A stretch of DNA of 64,000 bases, from the NCBI GenBank assembly GCA_039800165.1, contig JBDLRH010000037.1, positions 60,660 to 124,659 on the forward strand. Direction: 5' to 3'. This document shows, in pieces, positions 63,701-64,000 of this stretch. This DNA comes from JBDLRH01 sp039800165 (GTDB taxonomy: Bacteria; Pseudomonadota; Gammaproteobacteria; Burkholderiales; Burkholderiaceae_C). A program made the translations under genes and the position numbers. The stretch's first letter is position 1. Each line of letters starts with the position of its first letter. The notes beneath the pieces were generated by a model. The model saw only the letters and a program-made list of their open reading frames with translations. It did no database searches and was not told the origin of the DNA.

Positions 63701-63892
63701 GCTGACGACGGAGTGATTGCGCTGAAGGACATCGTGTCGCGTCGACGCCAGATGAAGGGCAGTGAATACAAGACCAGATATTGGGAGTGGGTTCACCGGG
63801 CAAATGGCTTTGCGGAGCTGTCAGCCCAAGGCGATGGTGCTGGCGATGAGATCGAGGGCGTGTACTTCGGGCTTGATCTCGACGGCGAATGA
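60701..63892 (+). CDS. primase-helicase replication protein: AEP-like, CHC2 zinc ribbon, SF2 helicase
   Basis: A 1063-residue protein. Residues ~65-155 look like an archaeo-eukaryotic primase core: AVDVDAG (Asp72, Asp74), TTQSHTEE...HRYRIVF (His101) and TDAARIFYGSTNAK. A zinc ribbon follows: CPFHRDHSPSAF (C228, H231) and HCRVCG (C253, C256), as in DnaG/UL52-type primases. An SF2 helicase then shows Walker A SPKGTGKTT (K337), LIIIDESE, CLDADL, SPSLGTGVDI and motif VI QQLARVRHP, closest in style to herpesvirus UL9-type and CyRepA1 origin-binding helicases. The C-terminal ~350 residues are unassigned. GAGGATG precedes the ATG. The 133-bp leader holds GAGGTGA/TCACCTC complements. It probably initiates replication of the element. 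Confidence 0.8.
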   Translation: MTNKRFHCSVNRKLINKNEKNDDRLFVKGFIPCELTGRDLLKEVRQGYAFSYVFSGDRKTENFEKTGILAVDVDAGRTLQETINDPFVSENALFIYTTQSHTEEQHRYRIVFGLEEELTEAEDVRHVSKALTALLSGDYAATDAARIFYGSTNAKSKYLGKTLSAQHVNELRVRGTDLDSHRRLAAARRKDSNSISGRQVLDLSFEVMLRSGQTLPLEALTRNTSVYCPFHRDHSPSAFVDISPTSGTHFLHCRVCGVTWWTRRRRKPFNFYAFEEAAVDVAQRGEREVKQYETPFGVLERPFPSPKNIVIKNEPKLTNDRLPLGLTFIKSPKGTGKTTSLPRMFEPLTKHTPDEQINLLDWLEENQDVEGAPIEQPHDTDFSILLIGHRQALIREMCQRLKLNCYLDDAVGKDKVALDMGQRQKRYGICLDSLPKVKPRAYDLIIIDESEQVLSHFFAETMRDRRQMHFVKFRSLLRASPRAICLDADLGWITYNTITRLAGATSISKTSEGMQETAAMDGVKAKLPRLAGSKRVHIFINQFVEHGREIKLYESRAGLVGELIEQVRQGKRVFVASNSKSMVESLEQALMEKCEGKKVLAITSANSRSDEVQAFIQNIKLEVLKYDAVLCSPSLGTGVDITFPEESKEIDVVFGFFESGINNHFEIDQQLARVRHPKEVRVWISRRPFSFETELGVVTDDILRANLSSNTYLGFDPDTLEEIYKRDDDLVVLASLVVSRDHASQNALRKNFIDYKTRQGFNVVEVDVDKDIAVFGEKALKEGKREAVDIEVEKLMSASPLTRSAYQTADDLIHASRSLDPRVRRSYQRHSLEIFYRQEATEELIRLDDGGRHKGRVLCFERLIAALHVLRGSSSHDADYMRFRAAAALIDKEDPRAQAIKDPDVGAVMMVRLLEKAGLLGSTGVNFEREISALDLKPLVQFLRKAKVKQIVELQLSPVRDDLGKKPTRFLGDLLRSIGLTLTKTRTDQRGGTKTYFYRVADDGVIALKDIVSRRRQMKGSEYKTRYWEWVHRANGFAELSAQGDGAGDEIEGVYFGLDLDGE

Positions 63893-63905
63893 TGCTTGCC
63901 GCGCC

Positions 63906-64000
63906 CAGATAATAGACCTGTCTTTTATACAAAACCAATATTCTCTTTTCTATTATCTGCCTTTGGTTTCCATCGTGCCCCTCGTGTCACCAGATAATAG
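63906..64000. repeat. three copies of CAGATAATAG in alternating orientation
   Basis: CAGATAATAG occurs at 63906-63915 (plus), as CTATTATCTG at 63950-63959 (minus), and again at 63991-64000 (plus), ending exactly at the window edge. Spacings are 44 and 41 bp start to start. The flanks are AT-rich. Located right after the replication gene, these may be initiator iterons, a partition site, operators or recombination sites. More copies may lie beyond the window. Confidence 0.7.

Larger units (their letters stand above)
56990..64000. mobile_element. integrated replication/recombination element, right end outside window
   Basis: From about 56990 the sequence drops in GC and codon use becomes less GC3-biased. 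The segment encodes two tyrosine recombinases, a replication initiator-like primase-helicase and several orphan proteins, with no housekeeping genes. It lies on the 5' side of the tRNA-Ala gene, whereas tRNA-targeting elements usually lie on the 3' side, so the tRNA is not clearly the attachment site. No direct repeat marking both ends is visible, as the right end is not included. The left boundary is approximate; the first gene may be a separate acquisition. Confidence 0.7.

Overview
The window is chromosomal DNA of a high-GC betaproteobacterium. The order rpsP-rimM-trmD-rplS, a BktB-type beta-ketothiolase, several Bug/TctC-type binding proteins and an EttA/RhlE pair all point to Burkholderiales, probably near Comamonadaceae or Sphaerotilaceae. 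No species can be named from sequence alone. The first 56.9 kb have uniform GC-rich codon use and compact operons. The last 7 kb are lower in GC and look like an integrated mobile element that continues past the right edge.

Layout. 1-7.0 kb: the end of an enolase-superfamily dehydratase gene, then RhlE (minus) divergent from EttA and a DUF1631 protein. 7.0-13.4 kb (all minus): a copper-handling operon of two small metal-rich exported proteins, a TolC-like lipoprotein, a multicopper oxidase, a cupredoxin, a DUF411 protein and a CusF-like protein, followed by a P1-family peptidase. 13.4-25.4 kb: central and catabolic metabolism, including acyl-CoA synthetase, enolase-superfamily enzyme, luciferase-like oxidoreductase, a folate-independent-type methionine synthase, serine hydrolase, cupin, hemerythrin, BktB, an SDR, an RluA-family pseudouridine synthase and DUF486. 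25.4-37.2 kb: phosphate uptake (DUF47-Pit), ribosome and tRNA maturation (S16, RimM, TrmD, L19, RsgA), RNA turnover (Orn, DEAD-box helicase), NUDIX and M48 peptidase.

37.2-56.6 kb holds two carboxylic-acid catabolic clusters. The first has an atypical SDR, a PEP-mutase/isocitrate-lyase family enzyme, a Bug-type binding protein and a BKACE enzyme. The second has a LysR regulator, a CaiB-type CoA-transferase, three SDRs, a GMC oxidoreductase, alcohol and aldehyde dehydrogenases, a DctPQM TRAP transporter and a CitE-like lyase. Together they suggest TRAP uptake of an organic acid or hydroxylated compound, stepwise oxidation of alcohol to acid, CoA transfer and C-C cleavage. The substrate is not evident. 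A decayed alpha/beta hydrolase lies inside the second cluster.

56.8-64.0 kb: a tRNA-Ala(CGC) gene with a mismatched first acceptor pair, then a composition shift into the element. The element carries an exported proline-rich orphan, two different tyrosine recombinases, a PWWW-motif (DUF6641-like) protein, a 53-residue protein with a near-perfect ribosome binding site, and a 1063-residue protein that joins an archaeo-eukaryotic-primase-like N-terminus, a CHC2-type zinc ribbon and an SF2 helicase resembling herpesvirus/CyRepA1 origin-binding proteins. Three copies of a 10-bp motif follow it. This replication-plus-recombination module is the most novel part of the window.
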